From contig JAEWHC010000003.1 in the NCBI GenBank assembly GCA_023387985.1, forward strand, positions 26,117 to 90,116: 64,000 nucleotides of DNA. Direction: 5' to 3'. The notes beneath the pieces were generated by a model. That model was not told where the DNA came from. It ran no database searches and saw only the letters and a list, made by a program, of their open reading frames with translations. Both the position numbers and the translations under genes were made by a program. This stretch comes from Bacteroidota bacterium. GTDB lineage: Bacteria > Bacteroidota > Bacteroidia > Chitinophagales > Chitinophagaceae. Below, piece by piece: positions 41,720 through 51,317 of the stretch (positions within the stretch are counted from its first letter, which is position 1; each line of letters starts with the position of its first letter).

Positions 41720-44700
41720 ATGGCGATTTTTAAAAGAAATTTACTCATCGGACTCGGGGTTTCCCTCTTGCTCCTCATCCTCACTTCTGTTGCCTCCTAC
41801 ATCAGCATCACCAACCTGATCAGGAATTCGCGCATGCTGCGTGATAGCAACAATACCATCAGTAAGATCAACAACCTCTCCAACCTTGTCAAAGATTCGG
41901 AAACCGGACAGCGGGGTTATTTACTCACCGGTGATATTCGTTTTCTGGAACCATACAATGATTCCAAAGAGAAAATTGATGAACAGCTCGGCGAGCTCAA
42001 CCTGCTGATTGTGGAAACGCCATCGCAGCTCCGCAACCTGGAGAATCTCCGCAAACATGTTTACGACCGCATCCGCATTCTCGATCACAATCTCAGTTTA
42101 AGAAGGGCGAACCAAACGGTGACCACCGAACAGTTACTGAGTGGAAAAGTGTATATGGATGAGATCAAACGCACCATAACCGACATGAAGGCGGAGGAGG
42201 AAGCCTTTCTGAAAGAGCGCACCGAAGACATGGAAAGATTTGCCTCGTTTACGCCTTGGCTTATTATTATTTCCGCTTTGGTGGCCATTGCCATCACGCT
42301 TATTTTCTACCGGAAAGTGGCTGTGGACTACGATGAAAAGTCAGTACTTTCTGATGAGCTGGAAATTAAAAATGCCGAATCGCAAAAGCGTCTGCTGGCC
42401 ATTGAAGAAGCAACAGCAAGAATATCGAACAGCGAATATGAAATCCTTTCCGATCCCCGTGCCCGAGAAAACCTGGGCAATGTGGCCGAAGCGTTGAACC
42501 GGATGGCGCAGAACCTGAAACGAAGTTTCGGTGAATTGGAAAACAAGCAATGGCTGAGCAGCTCTGCCGCGAATTTGAACAGCCGCATGATGGGCGATAA
42601 AACCATTGCAGAGTTATGTAAGAATATCCTGGAAAGCCTGACCACACAAACAGAAAGTGAGATTGGCGCGATTTATTTGCTGGGGAACGATGGTCTGCTG
42701 CATCTTGCCGGCGGATATGCGCTTAATGACCAGGCAAAAAAGACACTAAAGATTGGTGAAGGCATTTCGGGCCAGGCTTTTCTATCGGACCGGAAGATTC
42801 TCCTTCATGATATACCGGAAGAAAATGCCATCAGTTTCGGCATGGGCAATGCCAGGCCTTCCAGTGTAATCGCGCATCCCATCCGCCACAACAATATCGC
42901 AATCGGGGTGCTTGAACTTGCGGCCATGCAACCATTTACGCCGCTCAAACTTGAATTTCTGGATTCGGCAGCCCGCAATATTGGAATTGCATTTTACAGC
43001 ACACAAAACCGCATCAAACTGCAGGAACTGCTGGAAGAAACGCAATCGCAATCAGAAGAATTGCATATGCAGCATGCCGAACTCGAAAACATAAACGCAG
43101 AACTCGAAGCCCAATCGCAGAAGTTACTGGCATCAGAAGAAGAACTTCGTGTACAGCAGGAAGAACTCATGCAGAGCCACCAGGAGCTGGAAGAGCGAAC
43201 AATGCTGCTGGAAGAAAAAAATGCGCTGATCGAACAACATAGCAACAACCTCCAGAAAAAATCGCAGGAGCTGGAACAAAGTACCAGGTATAAATCGGAA
43301 TTCCTGGCCAATATGTCACATGAATTGCGCACACCCCTGAATTCCATCCTGCTGCTCTCTAAACTGATGACTGAAAGCGAAGACCTGGAAAAACAATATC
43401 AGGAATACGCCGAGGTGATGAATTCTTCCGGCCAGGGATTGCTGATGCTGATTGATGAGATCCTGGACCTTTCCAAAATTGAAGCCGGCAAAATGACGCT
43501 TCAGATTGATACGGTCCCGGTACGGGAAATTACAACCGACATGGAGTTGTTGTTTAAACCCATGGCCAAACAAAAAAAACTGGATTTTATTGTTGAGGTG
43601 GAACCGGGTACAGTGTCTACGCTAAAAACCGATAAACTGCGGCTTGAGCAGGTGCTCAAAAATCTACTCTCCAATGCCCTAAAATTCACTGCTGAAGGCA
43701 GCATAAAGCTTCATGTGGCCAACGACGCCGACAAGAAGAAGCTCATTTTCAGTGTCATTGATACAGGGATAGGTATAGCGGAAGATAAGCTGCATATGAT
43801 TTTTGAAGCTTTTCAGCAGGCCGATGGTTCGACACAGCGGAAATACGGCGGCACGGGCCTTGGGCTTTCCATTAGCCGCGAACTGGCCCGCTTACTCGGC
43901 GGCAACATCAAACTGAAAAGTACCGAAGGCGCAGGCAGCGAATTCAGTCTGATTGTTCCACTCGATAAAACAGAATCGCCACAGGAAGAAGACGAAAGGA
44001 TTGCACAGCAGGAAGCTCCGCAAATGAAACCTGTATCCGTTTCGCTGCAGCCGGAAATACCACAGCGCTATGTCACCGGCAATATTCCACAGCCCGTGGA
44101 TGATGATCGCGACAATATTCAGCCCGGTGATAAAGTAATTTTGATCATTGAAGACGATACGGAATTCGCTAAAATCCTGCTGAAATATACCCGCGAAAAA
44201 GATTACAAGGGTATTGTGGCTGTTCGTGGCGATGCAGGCGTTGAACTGGCCCAGCATTATAACCCATTGGCTATTCTGCTCGACATTCAATTGCCGGTTA
44301 TGGATGGGTGGCAGGTGATGGAAGCGTTGAAATCCAACGCCGTAACCAGGCCCATACCGGTACATATGATGTCCTCCCTTCAAATGAAACAGGAAGGCTT
44401 ACTGAAAGGCGCAGTGGATTTCATCAATAAGCCTGTTGCACTTGAGCAATTGCAGGTGATGTTTAAAAAGCTGGAAGACGCCATCACCAAATCGCCCAAA
44501 AAAGTGCTGATTGTGGAAGAAAATGAATATCATGCCAATGCGCTCAGTTATTTTCTGAGAGCCCATGGCATCAACACCGATATTTCCACCAATGTGGCCA
44601 ACAGTATGGCAACCCTGCAAAACCGTGAGGTGGATTGCGTGATCCTGGACATGGGAGTTCCTGACAAAACCGCCTATGAAACCCTGGAAACCATCAAGCA

Positions 44701-45313
44701 GGTAAGAGGACTCGAGCAATTGCCCATTATTGTGTTCACCGGCAAAAGCCTATCAAAGGGCGAGGAAAACCGCATCCGCAAATATGCCGATTCCATTGTG
44801 GTGAAAACGGCTTATTCCTATCAGCGCATCCTGGATGAAGCCGGATTGTTTCTTCACCTCGTGGAAGAAACCTCACGCCAAAACCAAGAGCAAAAGCCAG
44901 GCACTGAAAACCAGGTGCACCTGCGCAATATTCTCAAAGGCAAAACCGTGTTGATTGCCGATGATGATGTGCGCAATATTTTCTCGCTAAGTAAAGCCTT
45001 GGAAACACAAGGCATGAAAGCCATTGCAGCCATGGATGGCAAGGAAGCGCTGAAGGCCCTGGAGAGCAACCCGGACATTGATGTAGTGCTGATGGATATG
45101 ATGATGCCGGAAATGGATGGCTTTGATACCATCCGCGAAATCCGCGCTTCGGGTAAATTCAAAAATCTACCGGTGTTGGCCGTAACGGCAAAAGCCATGA
45201 TGGGCGACCGGGAAAAATGCATCGCCGTAGGTGCATCTGATTTTATTTCAAAACCGGTAGACCTAGACCAACTTGTTTCCTTGCTGCGTGTTTGGCTCTA
45301 TAATAAAAATTAA
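41720..45313 (+). CDS. CHASE3-GAF hybrid histidine kinase with three receivers
   Basis: 1197 residues. Membrane helices at ~7-28 and ~178-197 flank a periplasmic CHASE3 domain (~30-175, with KDSETGQRGYLLTGD). Then come a linker, GAF (~290-430), a Glu/Gln-rich coiled coil (~430-520), HisKA with H534 (NMSHELRTPLNSI) and HATPase (~630-750, NLLSNALKFT, DTGIGI, GTGLGLSI). Three receivers follow: REC1 ~805-920 (D855), REC2 ~927-1045 (D977, with EEN in place of the usual DD pair) and REC3 ~1075-1195 (D1126). It probably senses an envelope or stress signal and feeds phosphate to the small receivers downstream. CHASE3 ligand unknown. Confidence 0.92.
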   Translation: MAIFKRNLLIGLGVSLLLLILTSVASYISITNLIRNSRMLRDSNNTISKINNLSNLVKDSETGQRGYLLTGDIRFLEPYNDSKEKIDEQLGELNLLIVETPSQLRNLENLRKHVYDRIRILDHNLSLRRANQTVTTEQLLSGKVYMDEIKRTITDMKAEEEAFLKERTEDMERFASFTPWLIIISALVAIAITLIFYRKVAVDYDEKSVLSDELEIKNAESQKRLLAIEEATARISNSEYEILSDPRARENLGNVAEALNRMAQNLKRSFGELENKQWLSSSAANLNSRMMGDKTIAELCKNILESLTTQTESEIGAIYLLGNDGLLHLAGGYALNDQAKKTLKIGEGISGQAFLSDRKILLHDIPEENAISFGMGNARPSSVIAHPIRHNNIAIGVLELAAMQPFTPLKLEFLDSAARNIGIAFYSTQNRIKLQELLEETQSQSEELHMQHAELENINAELEAQSQKLLASEEELRVQQEELMQSHQELEERTMLLEEKNALIEQHSNNLQKKSQELEQSTRYKSEFLANMSHELRTPLNSILLLSKLMTESEDLEKQYQEYAEVMNSSGQGLLMLIDEILDLSKIEAGKMTLQIDTVPVREITTDMELLFKPMAKQKKLDFIVEVEPGTVSTLKTDKLRLEQVLKNLLSNALKFTAEGSIKLHVANDADKKKLIFSVIDTGIGIAEDKLHMIFEAFQQADGSTQRKYGGTGLGLSISRELARLLGGNIKLKSTEGAGSEFSLIVPLDKTESPQEEDERIAQQEAPQMKPVSVSLQPEIPQRYVTGNIPQPVDDDRDNIQPGDKVILIIEDDTEFAKILLKYTREKDYKGIVAVRGDAGVELAQHYNPLAILLDIQLPVMDGWQVMEALKSNAVTRPIPVHMMSSLQMKQEGLLKGAVDFINKPVALEQLQVMFKKLEDAITKSPKKVLIVEENEYHANALSYFLRAHGINTDISTNVANSMATLQNREVDCVILDMGVPDKTAYETLETIKQVRGLEQLPIIVFTGKSLSKGEENRIRKYADSIVVKTAYSYQRILDEAGLFLHLVEETSRQNQEQKPGTENQVHLRNILKGKTVLIADDDVRNIFSLSKALETQGMKAIAAMDGKEALKALESNPDIDVVLMDMMMPEMDGFDTIREIRASGKFKNLPVLAVTAKAMMGDREKCIAVGASDFISKPVDLDQLVSLLRVWLYNKN

Positions 45314-45324
45314 ACAAGGCATTT

Positions 45325-45702
45325 ATGAATACGATTCGCGAAATACTCATAATAGACGACGACAGCAAGAATATTTTTGCGCTGAGCGCTGTGCTGAAGG
45401 CCAGGAAATTTCATTGTGTATCGGCACATAGCGCGGCGGAAGGATTTCGGGTGATGGCTTCCAACAAAAACATTGCCGTGGTGCTGATGGACATGATGAT
45501 GCCGGAAATGGACGGATATGAAGCCATCCGGCAGATGAAAGCGCAGGAAGACCTGAAATCCATACCGGTGATTGCCATAACGGCGCAGGCCATGACGGGT
45601 GATCGTGAAAAATGCCTTGAAGCAGGAGCGGTTGCCTATATTTCAAAACCGGTGAATGTAAATGAACTGATTGACCAACTGAAAAATTTAATACACCAAT
45701 AA
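45325..45702 (+). CDS. Single-domain response regulator
   Basis: 125 residues, CheY-like. The acidic residues are IIDDD (11-13), the phosphoacceptor D56 (VVLMDMMMPEMDGYE), Thr in VIAITAQAM and Lys in AYISKPVNV. No output domain. It is closely similar to REC3 of the upstream kinase (both carry MMMPEMDG and GDREKC), so it may be a duplicate that acts as a phosphate shuttle or sink. It ends exactly where the cheR frame begins. Confidence 0.92.
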   Translation: MNTIREILIIDDDSKNIFALSAVLKARKFHCVSAHSAAEGFRVMASNKNIAVVLMDMMMPEMDGYEAIRQMKAQEDLKSIPVIAITAQAMTGDREKCLEAGAVAYISKPVNVNELIDQLKNLIHQ

Positions 45703-46521
45703 TTGCTGTCCCAAAAAAACGATGAGCAGGTAGAAATCCTTCTTTCAGATGTGCTGGAAGTATATGGATACGATTTCACGGGCTATTCCAAAGCTTCGCT
45801 GAAGCGCAGGATTGTTCGACTTTATGAGCTGGATAAATTCGTGAGTTTCGCGGAGTTCCGGTATAAAATAAAAACAGATTCCGCCTATTTTAAGCGATTC
45901 CTGGAACAAATCACCATCAATGTAACGGAGATGTTTCGCGATCCCGAATTCTACAAAGAACTCAAGACCGTGATTCTTCCACGCCTGGGCACCCACCCCT
46001 TTATTCGCATCTGGATAGCGGGTTGCAGCACCGGTGAGGAAGCCTACTCTATAGCCATTTTTCTGAAGGAATTGAATTTGCTCAGTAAATCCCTGATTTA
46101 TGCCACCGACATCAACAGCGCTGTTCTCGAAAAAGCCTCACAGGCTATGATTCCGCTGAGCAAATTGAAACTTTATACCGAGAATTACCTGGCTGCCGGA
46201 GGACGCGAGCAATTTTCCGATTATTATACCGCCAATTACTCCCTGGGTAAACTAAAGGACGAACTGAAATCGAAGATCATTTTTTCAACCCATAACCTGG
46301 TTAGAGACAATTCTTTCAATGAATTTCAGCTCATCCTCTGCAGAAATGTGATCATCTATTTTGACCGCCCGTTACAAGCCAAAGTATTTGAACTCTTCGA
46401 CAGCAGCCTCGAAAAATTTGGCTACCTGGGCCTGGGAACTAAGGAAACACTTGACTTTTCAGGTCTCGCCAAAAAATACGAACGTGTTGGCCAGGAAAAA
46501 ATCTGGCGTAAAATTGAGTAA
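45703..46521 (+). CDS. cheR: CheR-type protein methyltransferase
   Basis: 272 residues. N-terminal helical domain (DFTGYSKASLKRRIVRLYEL), then the SAM-binding domain with IRIWIAGCSTGEEAYSIAI, IYATDINSAVLEKA and FQLILCRNVIIYFD. CheR methylates glutamates of chemoreceptors; none is encoded here. The start is the TTG directly after the stop of the preceding gene (no in-frame ATG before the conserved region), which suggests translational coupling. Adjacent to cheB. Possibly it modifies the coiled coil of the hybrid kinase, an inference. Confidence 0.88.
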   Translation: MLSQKNDEQVEILLSDVLEVYGYDFTGYSKASLKRRIVRLYELDKFVSFAEFRYKIKTDSAYFKRFLEQITINVTEMFRDPEFYKELKTVILPRLGTHPFIRIWIAGCSTGEEAYSIAIFLKELNLLSKSLIYATDINSAVLEKASQAMIPLSKLKLYTENYLAAGGREQFSDYYTANYSLGKLKDELKSKIIFSTHNLVRDNSFNEFQLILCRNVIIYFDRPLQAKVFELFDSSLEKFGYLGLGTKETLDFSGLAKKYERVGQEKIWRKIE

Positions 46522-46523
46522 TT

Positions 46524-47093
46524 ATGAAGCAATCTTGTGACGCATTGATTATTGGGGGGTCGGCAGGTAGTCTGGAGGTGTTGCTCACGATTTTGCCCTT
46601 ATTGAGAGAAGACCTGGCATTCCCTGTCATTGTGGTGCTTCACCGCAAAGCCGGTAAAGATCAATTATTAACCGATCTATTAAAAACAAAAACCCATTTG
46701 CTCGTTAAAGAACTTGAAGAAAAGGAAACAATTGAGCCTGCCACCATTTATATCGCGCCACCTAACTATCATGTCCTTATTGAAAAAGACCACAGCTTTT
46801 CACTTGACGCCTCGGAGAAGGTGAATTTTTCCCGCCCTTCCATCGATGTCACCTTCGAAAGCGCGGCAGATGTGTATGGGAAAAATCTTGTATGTTTGCT
46901 GCTCTCCGGTTCAAACAATGACGGTAGTTTCGGCTTGCAAAAAGTAAAAGAACAAGGGGGCAGGGCAATCATACAGGATCCCGATACGGCGGATGTTCCT
47001 TTTATGCCACAAAACGCAGCGGATACCGTAGCGATTGATCAAATATTGACCATTGACGAAATGGCTGGCTATATAAACCAATTGAATAAATGA
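46524..47093 (+). CDS. cheB: CheB-type methylesterase without receiver
   Basis: 189 residues, the catalytic domain only. The catalytic triad is S13 (GGSAGSLE), H40 (VVLHRKAG) and D133 (LSGSNNDGS); conserved strands TIYIAPPNYHV and QDPDTADVPFMPQNA also match. Canonical CheB has an N-terminal receiver that activates it; here it is absent, so control must come from the free receivers or another partner. 2 bases after cheR; overlaps the next receiver gene by 4 bases. Confidence 0.9.
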   Translation: MKQSCDALIIGGSAGSLEVLLTILPLLREDLAFPVIVVLHRKAGKDQLLTDLLKTKTHLLVKELEEKETIEPATIYIAPPNYHVLIEKDHSFSLDASEKVNFSRPSIDVTFESAADVYGKNLVCLLLSGSNNDGSFGLQKVKEQGGRAIIQDPDTADVPFMPQNAADTVAIDQILTIDEMAGYINQLNK

Positions 47094-47470
47094 TTACAAC
47101 CAATGAGCAAAGCACCAAAAAGGTGTACATTTTTGACGACAATGCGGAGATCCTGGAGTTGTGCAAGCTCATTCTGGAAGATATGGGTTGCGAGGTGATG
47201 ACATCGCCCACTACCAACAATGTAGAACAACAGATCAGCGATTATCAGCCCAACCTCATCTTTATGGACAACTGGCTGCCGGATATCAGTGGAATTGAAG
47301 CGACTAAACTGATCAAGGCTAACGATGATCTTAAACATATTCCGGTGATTTACTTCACTGCAAACAGCAACATCTCCGAACTCGCCGCCGAAGCCGGCGC
47401 AGACGCCTACATTGAAAAACCTTTTGATATTGAAGGACTGGAAAATATTATTTTGCAGCATTTGAAATGA
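47090..47470 (+). CDS. Single-domain response regulator
   Basis: 126 residues, CheY-like. The acidic pair is DD in YIFDDNAE, the phosphoacceptor is D60 (LIFMDNWLPDISG), and the conserved Thr is in VIYFTAN with Lys in AYIEKPFD. It has no output domain. It differs from the other small receiver in sequence, so the two may have distinct partners. Last gene of the signalling operon. Confidence 0.9.
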   Translation: MITTNEQSTKKVYIFDDNAEILELCKLILEDMGCEVMTSPTTNNVEQQISDYQPNLIFMDNWLPDISGIEATKLIKANDDLKHIPVIYFTANSNISELAAEAGADAYIEKPFDIEGLENIILQHLK

Positions 47471-47644
47471 GCAGGCCATTATGTAGGCGGATGTGTTTTC
47501 TGTAGAAAGCTTGTTTAATTCATACCAGTCCGCCCATTTTTTTCTTTGCTTTTTGGCAGGTAAATTTATCCTTTGATCATGCAGCCACCCGGACTCCGTC
47601 CTCAGACAAAAGCGGGTTTCCACGCGGCATAAAAAGAAAAAATT

Positions 47645-49054
47645 ATGTTCCATTATACGGGCACCTATACCGATCTCTACCAATTGAGCATGGCCCAGGT
47701 TTATTTTGATACCGGCCGACAAAAAGAAACCGCGGTTTTTGAATATTACTTTCGCCGTCTTCCTTTTGGCGGAGGTTATGCGGTGTTCTGCGGGCTCGAG
47801 ACCCTGCTCGATATCGTGGAATCACTGCGCTTTGAAGATGCGGATATTGAGTTTCTGAAAGGCTACGGTTTTTCGGAGCCTTTTCTCGGATACCTGAAAA
47901 CCTTCCACTTTCAGGGGCAGATTTTTTCTTCCCGTGAAGGGGATCTTGTTTTTCCCAACCGCCCGATTTTGCAGGTGGAAGCTACGCTGATGGAGGCGCA
48001 GATTTTGGAGACCCTGTTGCTGAATGTCCTGAATTTTCAGACCCTCATTGCCACAAAGGCAAGCCGCATGCGGCAGGTAGCCGGCAAAAGCGGCCTCATT
48101 GATTTCGGGTTACGCAGGGCGCAGGGTCCCGCCGGTTATTATGCTGCAAGAGCAGCGGTAGTGGGCGGTTTCGATGCCACGAGCAATGTTGTGGCCGCAC
48201 GGGATTTTGGTATAGAAGCCTCGGGAACAATGGCGCATTCTTTTGTACAGAGCTATGAAAATGAGCTGGAAGCTTTCCGCGATTTTGCAACTTACCGGCC
48301 CGAAGGGTGCGTACTGCTGGTAGATACCTACAATACCCTGAAAAGCGGCATACCCCATGCCATTACCGTGGCCAAAGAAATGGAAACCCGCGGCCAAAAG
48401 CTGCTGGCTGTGCGCCTCGATAGCGGCGACCTCGCTTATCTGGCGCGGGAAACCCGCAAAATGCTGGATGATGCCGGTTTAAATTATGTAAAGATTGCCG
48501 CATCCAATCAACTCGATGAAAAAGTAATTAAAAGCCTGCAGGAACAACAAGCGCCGATCGATATTTACGGCGTGGGCACTTCCCTGATCATCGGCCGGCC
48601 CGATGCGGCACTCGATGGTGTTTATAAACTGGTGGAGCACAACGATATTCCGGTCATCAAACTCTCCGAAAATATTGAAAAAGTGACCACACCCGGAAAG
48701 AAACAGGTTTTCCGCATGGAGAAGGATGGAAAGTGGATCGGCGCCGACGTGGTTGGCCTGCGCGATGAGGCCGCTATGGAAATGATGCATTCCCCGACTG
48801 ATCCGCTTAAATCGATGAGCGTTAAGGATTGCCGGTTTGAACCCTTGCTCAGCCCGGTAATGGATAAAGGGAAACGGGTGCACGGCAAAAGGTCGTTGGA
48901 AGAAATTGCCGCCTATGCGGAGGCGCAGTTACAAAAACTACCGGCCGAAAGCAAGCGGTTTGAATATCCGCATATTTACAAAATCGGCCTTTCCGAAGCC
49001 CTTTTCACATTGCGCAACAACCTGATTCAACAACGCAAAAGCCAGGAAGCATGA
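47645..49054 (+). CDS. pncB: Nicotinate phosphoribosyltransferase
   Basis: 469 residues. YTDLYQLSMAQVYF at the start, then VFEYYFRRLPFGGGYAVFCG, DFGLRRAQGP (phosphoribosyl-binding), GTMAHSFVQSYENELEAF (the conserved His), VLLVDTYNTLKSG, RLDSGDLA and YGVGTSLI. It joins nicotinic acid and PRPP to nicotinate mononucleotide with ATP, in NAD salvage. Start ATG 47645 with AT-rich upstream. Overlaps pncA by 4 bases. Confidence 0.94.
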   Translation: MFHYTGTYTDLYQLSMAQVYFDTGRQKETAVFEYYFRRLPFGGGYAVFCGLETLLDIVESLRFEDADIEFLKGYGFSEPFLGYLKTFHFQGQIFSSREGDLVFPNRPILQVEATLMEAQILETLLLNVLNFQTLIATKASRMRQVAGKSGLIDFGLRRAQGPAGYYAARAAVVGGFDATSNVVAARDFGIEASGTMAHSFVQSYENELEAFRDFATYRPEGCVLLVDTYNTLKSGIPHAITVAKEMETRGQKLLAVRLDSGDLAYLARETRKMLDDAGLNYVKIAASNQLDEKVIKSLQEQQAPIDIYGVGTSLIIGRPDAALDGVYKLVEHNDIPVIKLSENIEKVTTPGKKQVFRMEKDGKWIGADVVGLRDEAAMEMMHSPTDPLKSMSVKDCRFEPLLSPVMDKGKRVHGKRSLEEIAAYAEAQLQKLPAESKRFEYPHIYKIGLSEALFTLRNNLIQQRKSQEA

Positions 49055-49644
49055 ATGCACTCATTCTTATTGATATACAAAATGACTTATTGCCGGGCGG
49101 GGCGCTGGCCGTCCCAAACGGAGATCAGATCATTCCTGTTTTGAATGAAATTCAACATGATTATGACCTGGTAGTGGCTTCTCAAGACTGGCATCCACCT
49201 GACCATAAGAGTTTCGCTTCCCAACATGAAAACAAAAAGCCTTTCGAAAGAATAGCATGGCATGATGGCATTCAGGTGCTATGGCCGGACCATTGTGTGC
49301 AGGAAAGCTTTGGTGCCGAATTCAGCAAGGCACTGGACACCAAAAGAGTAGAAGCCATCTTCCGCAAAGGCACCAATTCGCAAATTGACAGCTACAGCGC
49401 GCTATACGACAACAACCATGAAAAATCCACAGCTCTTGCGGACTACCTGCGTGCAAAAGGGGTTAATGAAGTTTTTATTGCCGGGCTCGCAACGGATTAT
49501 TGCGTTTACTACACCGCGCTGGACAGTTTAAAAGAAGGTTTTAAAACAACGGTTCTTCAAAACGCGTCAAGCGGTTTGAATGAAGAGGATATCCGGAAAG
49601 CCATGGACCATGTAAGAAAAGAAGGAGGTGAGATAGTCTTTTAA
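49051..49644 (+). CDS. pncA: Nicotinamidase PncA
   Basis: 197 residues, cysteine hydrolase fold. Catalytic triad D8 (LIDIQNDLLPGGALAV), K106 (FRKGTN) and C151 (ATDYCVYYTALD); the metal site has D46 and H48 (ASQDWHPPDH) with H81 near. It deamidates nicotinamide to nicotinic acid, feeding PncB. The 4-base overlap with pncB makes a two-gene NAD salvage operon. Confidence 0.94.
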   Translation: MNALILIDIQNDLLPGGALAVPNGDQIIPVLNEIQHDYDLVVASQDWHPPDHKSFASQHENKKPFERIAWHDGIQVLWPDHCVQESFGAEFSKALDTKRVEAIFRKGTNSQIDSYSALYDNNHEKSTALADYLRAKGVNEVFIAGLATDYCVYYTALDSLKEGFKTTVLQNASSGLNEEDIRKAMDHVRKEGGEIVF

Positions 49645-49746
49645 TTGTTTATAAAATAGTAATAACTAAGAGATTAGTGGGCATAAGAATTCCTTTTGTT
49701 CACAAAAACACCACCTGCAACGTTTATACCCTGCAACTGCAATACA

Positions 49747-51123
49747 CTAAACTACCTGCATATTCACGGGATCCCAGTTGATTTCTTTTTTCTGGAAATA
49801 GCTGTCATTGCAGGCCAGGCAGGGCGCCGCGGCACGCAATCCGAAACTGGCATCTTCCACCACCTTCTTACCATTACGCATGGCCTCAAAAAGATTGATA
49901 AAATGATCGAGGCGTTCATCATAATTTTCAGGCGCCGCGTATTTGATGTCTTCCAGCCTTGGCTCACGGTCTTCGCCTTCTTTATATTTCCTGTAGTATT
50001 CCGCTTTTATTTTTTCCTGCTCTGCCAATGGGTACGTGCTGAAAGAATCCCAGCCGCCATAACCCGGCGCTTTTGCAAATTTTGCCCGGTGAACCACCAC
50101 ATCGTTCCATCCCAAATCGATATTGCCTTCTGTACCGTAAAGGCGCGTATGTCCATCGCCTGTTCCGGTAAAGTTTACACGCAACTGCACCTGGAAAGGC
50201 GGGTGGGCATCTGTTTGCGGATATTCTAAAATGGCGGTCATGATATCGGGTACATTTCTGCCATCTTTCCAGTAAGCCAGGTCGCCGGTGGAATAGATAC
50301 GGGTGGGGCCCAAAGAATCTGTCATAAAATGGATGCCGCTTAACAGGTGCACGAACAGATCGCCTGCCACACCGGTTCCAAACTCTTTGTAATTCCTCCA
50401 CCAGAAGAACTTCTTCGGATCGAAAGGAAGATTTTTATTATCCCGCAGGTACCGTTTCCAATTTACGGTTTGCTCACTCACATCGGTTGGAAAAGTATAT
50501 TGCCAGGCGCCGTTAGCGGAATGTCGTTCAAATGAAGCTTCCACACACGTGATTTTTCCAATTTCACCCGCCTGGTACAATTCTTTGGCCTTTGCCATTA
50601 CCACGCTACTCACCCGCTGGCTTCCAACCTGCAAAACCTGTCCGGTGGCTTTTGCCGTATCAATGATGGATTTTCCCTGGCTGATCTTGTGCACCATAGG
50701 CTTTTCAAGATATACCGCCTTCCCAGCCCGCATGGCATCATTGGCAATGATATCATGCCATTGATCGCTTGTCGCGACAATTACCGCATCTATATCTTTT
50801 CTCGCCAGAAGTGCCTTGTAATCTTCAGTTACAAACAAATCTTTGCCAAACAATTCTTTGGACCGCTCAAGCCTTCCTTTATAAAGATCACAAGCGGCAA
50901 CCATTTTCACACCCGGTACTTTGAGTGCGGTTCGAACATTCTCAAATCCCATAATACCCATGCCGATACAACCGATCTGGAGCTCATCATTGAGCGTGAA
51001 TTGTTTATTGGCCAATATCCTGCGGGTCTCAATGTATGATTCGCTGGCCAGCCCTTTAACTGAAGCGGCTGCAAGGATGGTGGTAGCACCCAATCCTTTT
51101 ATAAACTTTCTACGATTGGACAT
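49747..51123 (-). CDS. Tat-exported Gfo/Idh/MocA-family oxidoreductase
   Basis: 458 residues. The N terminus carries a twin-arginine signal (NRRKFIKGLGATTILAAAS), so the folded enzyme is exported. The NAD(P)-binding domain follows: LQIGCIGMGIMGFENVR, VAACDLYKGRLERS, then AVIVATSDQWH and AVYLEKPMVHK (the EKP motif of the family). Substrate is a sugar or cyclitol derivative of unknown identity. It stands alone on the minus strand between the pnc genes and nadK. Confidence 0.88.
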   Translation of the reverse strand: MSNRRKFIKGLGATTILAAASVKGLASESYIETRRILANKQFTLNDELQIGCIGMGIMGFENVRTALKVPGVKMVAACDLYKGRLERSKELFGKDLFVTEDYKALLARKDIDAVIVATSDQWHDIIANDAMRAGKAVYLEKPMVHKISQGKSIIDTAKATGQVLQVGSQRVSSVVMAKAKELYQAGEIGKITCVEASFERHSANGAWQYTFPTDVSEQTVNWKRYLRDNKNLPFDPKKFFWWRNYKEFGTGVAGDLFVHLLSGIHFMTDSLGPTRIYSTGDLAYWKDGRNVPDIMTAILEYPQTDAHPPFQVQLRVNFTGTGDGHTRLYGTEGNIDLGWNDVVVHRAKFAKAPGYGGWDSFSTYPLAEQEKIKAEYYRKYKEGEDREPRLEDIKYAAPENYDERLDHFINLFEAMRNGKKVVEDASFGLRAAAPCLACNDSYFQKKEINWDPVNMQVV

Positions 51124-51317
51124 GGAAAATAAAGTTTGATAATTTGGAAAGAATCTGAATGAATAATTCCCTATAAATGTCGGACGGAATTTTGGATATT
51201 CGAAGATTTTTTGTTGCAGGGTATGCTATAAAACCGATCGCATATTACAAGGGTCGGCAACTTCATCATTTTTAAATTTATAAAATCTTCAGTCTAAGCT
51301 TGGCTGAGCTTTTAAAA

